From assembly GCA_027071965.1 (NCBI GenBank), contig JALSYJ010000170.1, positions 5,360-12,509 of the forward strand: a stretch of 7,150 nucleotides of DNA, written 5' to 3'. Shown here piece after piece: positions 5,258 to 7,150 of this stretch (its first letter is position 1; each line of letters begins with the position of its first letter). The DNA comes from Robiginitomaculum sp. Lineage in GTDB: Bacteria > Pseudomonadota > Alphaproteobacteria > Caulobacterales > Maricaulaceae. Under the pieces are notes generated by a model. It saw only the letters and a list, made by a program, of their open reading frames with translations. It did no database searches and was not told the DNA's origin. The translations under genes and the position numbers were made by a program.

Positions 5258-5674
5258 TCAGTTTGATTTTAAGCGAGATGGTTTAGAAGCGCAACAAAAC
5301 TCTCCAAGACCGGCTTCTTGCAATTTGCCGCTGATGAAAAATACCAGGTGTCGGGCCAGCAATTGCATCATGGACAGGCGCCTTACTGTTTCATCATGTC
5401 CGGGATCAAGCCTGATTAAATTATAATGGTAGACCAGTTCACGAGCGGTTTCACGACAAGCATTAAAGCTGGGATCACCTTTGGCACCCTGACGATGCAG
5501 GGCCAAAATCCGAAATCCCTCGCGCAGAGTATCGGTTGGTTTTTTTTGCCGGGCCAATAGCCAGTTTTCCATAACCTCTTCACCCACATGCAGTAAAAAT
5601 GTAGCCGCCTGCACGGGGTCGTCAGGGTTTAATTCCTGCTCCAGAGCTGTTTCCAATTGGGTGAGGTCTCTCAT
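5258..5674 (-). CDS. Uncharacterised 138-residue protein in the sHdr operon
   Basis: ATG at 5674 overlaps the stop of the HdrB-like gene in an ATGA arrangement, so translation is probably coupled. The protein has no signal peptide or membrane segment and looks alpha-helical. Visible features are an acidic N-terminus, NACRETARELVYHYNLIRLD (71-90), a hydrophobic patch LARHLVFFISGKLQ (106-119) and a cysteine pair at 127-128, with C73 in the middle. I do not recognise a named domain. Small uncharacterised genes are known within and next to sHdr clusters, and from memory Hyphomicrobium has one between the second hdrB and lbpA. The position argues for a role in the same pathway, perhaps as an assembly or docking factor, but that is inference. 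Confidence 0.8.
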   Translation of the reverse strand: MRDLTQLETALEQELNPDDPVQAATFLLHVGEEVMENWLLARQKKPTDTLREGFRILALHRQGAKGDPSFNACRETARELVYHYNLIRLDPGHDETVRRLSMMQLLARHLVFFISGKLQEAGLGEFCCASKPSRLKSN

Positions 5675-6606
5675 ACAATGCCCTTGTCAAACATCAGGTT
5701 CACTGAGTCAGAAACATTTTCATGCAGGCCCACTTCACGAGGGCCAAGCCCCATGGCCAGCCCAAGCAATTGGGTGAAATAGATCACTTTGACATTGGTT
5801 TGCTTTGATAACTTTTTCAAAGCGCGGATTTGATGCATCTCAAGTCCCGAATGACAAGTTGGGCATTCCGTGGCGATAACCTCGGCTCCGGCAGCTTCGG
5901 CAGCCTGCAGTATGTTTAGCACCAATTTTGTTGACATGTCGCTGTCTGATAGGGTGTGTGCGCCACCACAACAGGCGGTTTTCATGGCGAATTCCACATT
6001 CTCCGCGCCAGCAACTTCCAGCAAATCATCCATATAATGGGGCTTTGAGGTGCTTTCGCTATTCCCGCCCTGATCCTTTTCGGGGAAAATATGACGGGGC
6101 CGGGTGTACATGCAGCCATAATAATTGGCAATTTTAAGCCCTTTTAAGCCGCCCTTGATTTTTTGCCGTAGTTCATCTTCGCCAATGCCAAATTTAATCC
6201 AGTCCAAAGCGTGAATGGTTTCAACTTCTCCGGCTTCATAAACCGGATGTTCGGCCTTTTTTGATATTTTTTCTACGACATCGCGGGATTTTTGTTTATT
6301 TTCAAGATCATACTCAGCTTTTTTAAGGTTGTGATAACAGCCATTGCAAGGTGCCATAACCACGTCTTGTTTGGTTTCATTCTTGGCCAGAGATAACACC
6401 CGCGAAGAAAGATAGGTTTGAATTTCCGGGTCGATGTTTTTAACCTCCATCGCCCCGCAGCAATTCCAGTTATCAATTTCCTTTAGCTCAAGTTGCAGTT
6501 CTTTTGCTATTGCCTTGGTCGAGGTGTTGTACGGCTGTGCCGTGCCCTCCAGAGCGCAACCGGGATAGTATGCTACTTGTTTGTATTTATCTTTACGGGT
6601 TTGCAT
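5671..6606 (-). CDS. Heterodisulfide reductase subunit B-like protein (sHdrB, probably B2)
   Basis: A 311-residue protein. I chose ATG 6606, seven bases after AGGAGG and overlapping the HdrC stop by one base (TGATG); GTG 6609 is an in-frame alternative. Two CCG cysteine-rich domains are visible. The first has C17, C49-C50, C87 and C90 (YYPGC, WNCCGAME, APCNGCYHN). The second has C165, C212-C213, C248 and C251 (YYGCMYTRP, TACCGGAH, ECPTCHSG). In methanogen HdrB such domains bind noncubane 4Fe-4S clusters that cleave the heterodisulfide. In sulfur oxidisers the homologue belongs to the cytoplasmic sHdr complex that oxidises bound sulfane sulfur. The adjacent LbpA argues for sHdr over methanogen-type or lactate-utilisation proteins (LutA, GlpC). 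Assignment as B2, not B1, rests on gene order and is less certain. Confidence 0.9.
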   Translation of the reverse strand: MQTRKDKYKQVAYYPGCALEGTAQPYNTSTKAIAKELQLELKEIDNWNCCGAMEVKNIDPEIQTYLSSRVLSLAKNETKQDVVMAPCNGCYHNLKKAEYDLENKQKSRDVVEKISKKAEHPVYEAGEVETIHALDWIKFGIGEDELRQKIKGGLKGLKIANYYGCMYTRPRHIFPEKDQGGNSESTSKPHYMDDLLEVAGAENVEFAMKTACCGGAHTLSDSDMSTKLVLNILQAAEAAGAEVIATECPTCHSGLEMHQIRALKKLSKQTNVKVIYFTQLLGLAMGLGPREVGLHENVSDSVNLMFDKGIV

Positions 6607-7150
6607 CACAAGCCCTCCTGTTTGCCTAGTCCAAGCGCCATGCGCTGTTCGGCTTTTTCTTCTGCAATATGTTCTTCAATGGCATTTCTTGCCTTGTCCC
6701 ATTTTCTGGTTTTGGGCTTGAACAATGTTGCCCATCCCAAATGAAACAGGAATTTGACCGGCAGATGGCGGATCATCTGTCTGACCATTTGGATAAGCCA
6801 GTCTTGTATCAGAGGCTGCCCGGATTTTTGCAAAAAATTCTTCAAGACCCGTCCATCTTCGATTTTTCCGTTTTCAACCACCTGCCGGGTGAATTCATTG
6901 TCAAAAATTGTTGAGTTGGAGGTCGGTGTATGGCTTTTTAATTCCAGCCAGTGTGCGGTGGCCTTCATTATGCCTTCGGGCATTACGTCACGAGGACAGG
7001 CATAGGTGCACTTGTTACAAGAGACACACTGCCAGATTATATCCTTATCGCGCAATAATTCGGATTCCATACCCATGCGAATCAGATAAATCCAGTATCT
7101 GGGATTAAAATCAGGGTTGATAGCATTTACCGTACAGGCATTGGTGCAAG
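6606..7150 (-). CDS. Heterodisulfide reductase subunit C-like iron-sulfur protein (sHdrC, probably C2), N-terminus outside window
   Basis: The frame is open to the right edge. An ATG at 7076 exists but cannot be the start, because upstream codons still encode ferredoxin sequence: CTNACTV at the edge, the end of the first 4Fe-4S motif, then NPRYWIYLIRMG. The second motif, CVSCNKCTYACPRDV, lies at about 6984-7028 and is a classic CxxCxxCxxxCP. The C-terminal part is helical and basic, with a hydrophobic stretch (PVKFLFHLGWATLFKP), and contains no membrane span of clear length. HdrC relays electrons between HdrA and HdrB in the Hdr and sHdr complexes. It overlaps the HdrB start by one base, so the two are translated together. 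About 180 codons are present; the usual length is somewhat over 200. Confidence 0.9.
   Translation of the reverse strand, partial: CTNACTVNAINPDFNPRYWIYLIRMGMESELLRDKDIIWQCVSCNKCTYACPRDVMPEGIMKATAHWLELKSHTPTSNSTIFDNEFTRQVVENGKIEDGRVLKNFLQKSGQPLIQDWLIQMVRQMIRHLPVKFLFHLGWATLFKPKTRKWDKARNAIEEHIAEEKAEQRMALGLGKQEGL

Noticed and set aside
6606..7076. Start of the HdrC-like protein at ATG 7076
   Set aside because: The frame upstream stays open and encodes the rest of the first ferredoxin motif (CTNACTV) and the conserved NPR segment, so the true start is beyond the window.

Overview
The window most likely comes from an alphaproteobacterium of moderate G+C. Three things point that way. The tRNA-His has A73 and U72 in place of the usual G-1:C73 pair, which is known from a subgroup of Alphaproteobacteria. 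A short GTCACACCGG palindrome resembles the dispersed palindromes common in that class. The right-hand operon is part of the heterodisulfide-reductase-like (sHdr) sulfur-oxidation system, which occurs in alphaproteobacteria such as Hyphomicrobium. I cannot name a genus.

Left part (1-1304): the start of an AsmA-family gene runs off the left edge on the minus strand. Divergent to it is a complete M48-family zinc metalloprotease lipoprotein with a good sigma70-like promoter. A tRNA-His (GUG) follows.

Middle (1305-4796): this stretch is gene-poor and repeat-rich. It holds a cluster of inverted AGGGTCA motifs, an alphaproteobacterial-type palindrome, a first tandem-repeat array, a 38-residue single-span membrane protein gene with a strong ribosome binding site and its own terminator, a tRNA-Thr (UGU), and one 280-residue membrane-anchored protein of unknown function. 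After these come a run of back-to-back GC-rich hairpins and a second, larger tandem-repeat array. The two arrays belong to one repeat family but lie in opposite orientation about 2.5 kb apart. They share the same degenerate terminal unit, and the repeats have no unique spacers, so they are not CRISPR.

Right part (4797-7150, minus strand): a tightly packed operon end reads HdrC-like (5' end cut by the window), HdrB-like, a 138-residue uncharacterised protein, then a GcvH-like lipoate-binding protein (LbpA). HdrC carries cubane Fe-S clusters, HdrB carries two CCG-type cysteine-rich domains, and LbpA carries the lipoyl lysine. In known sHdr systems these act together in cytoplasmic oxidation of sulfane sulfur towards sulfite. 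The rest of the operon (expected A, B1, C1 and accessory genes) would lie to the right of the window. The second repeat array starts about 40 bases after the lbpA stop, in the 3' untranslated position of this operon.
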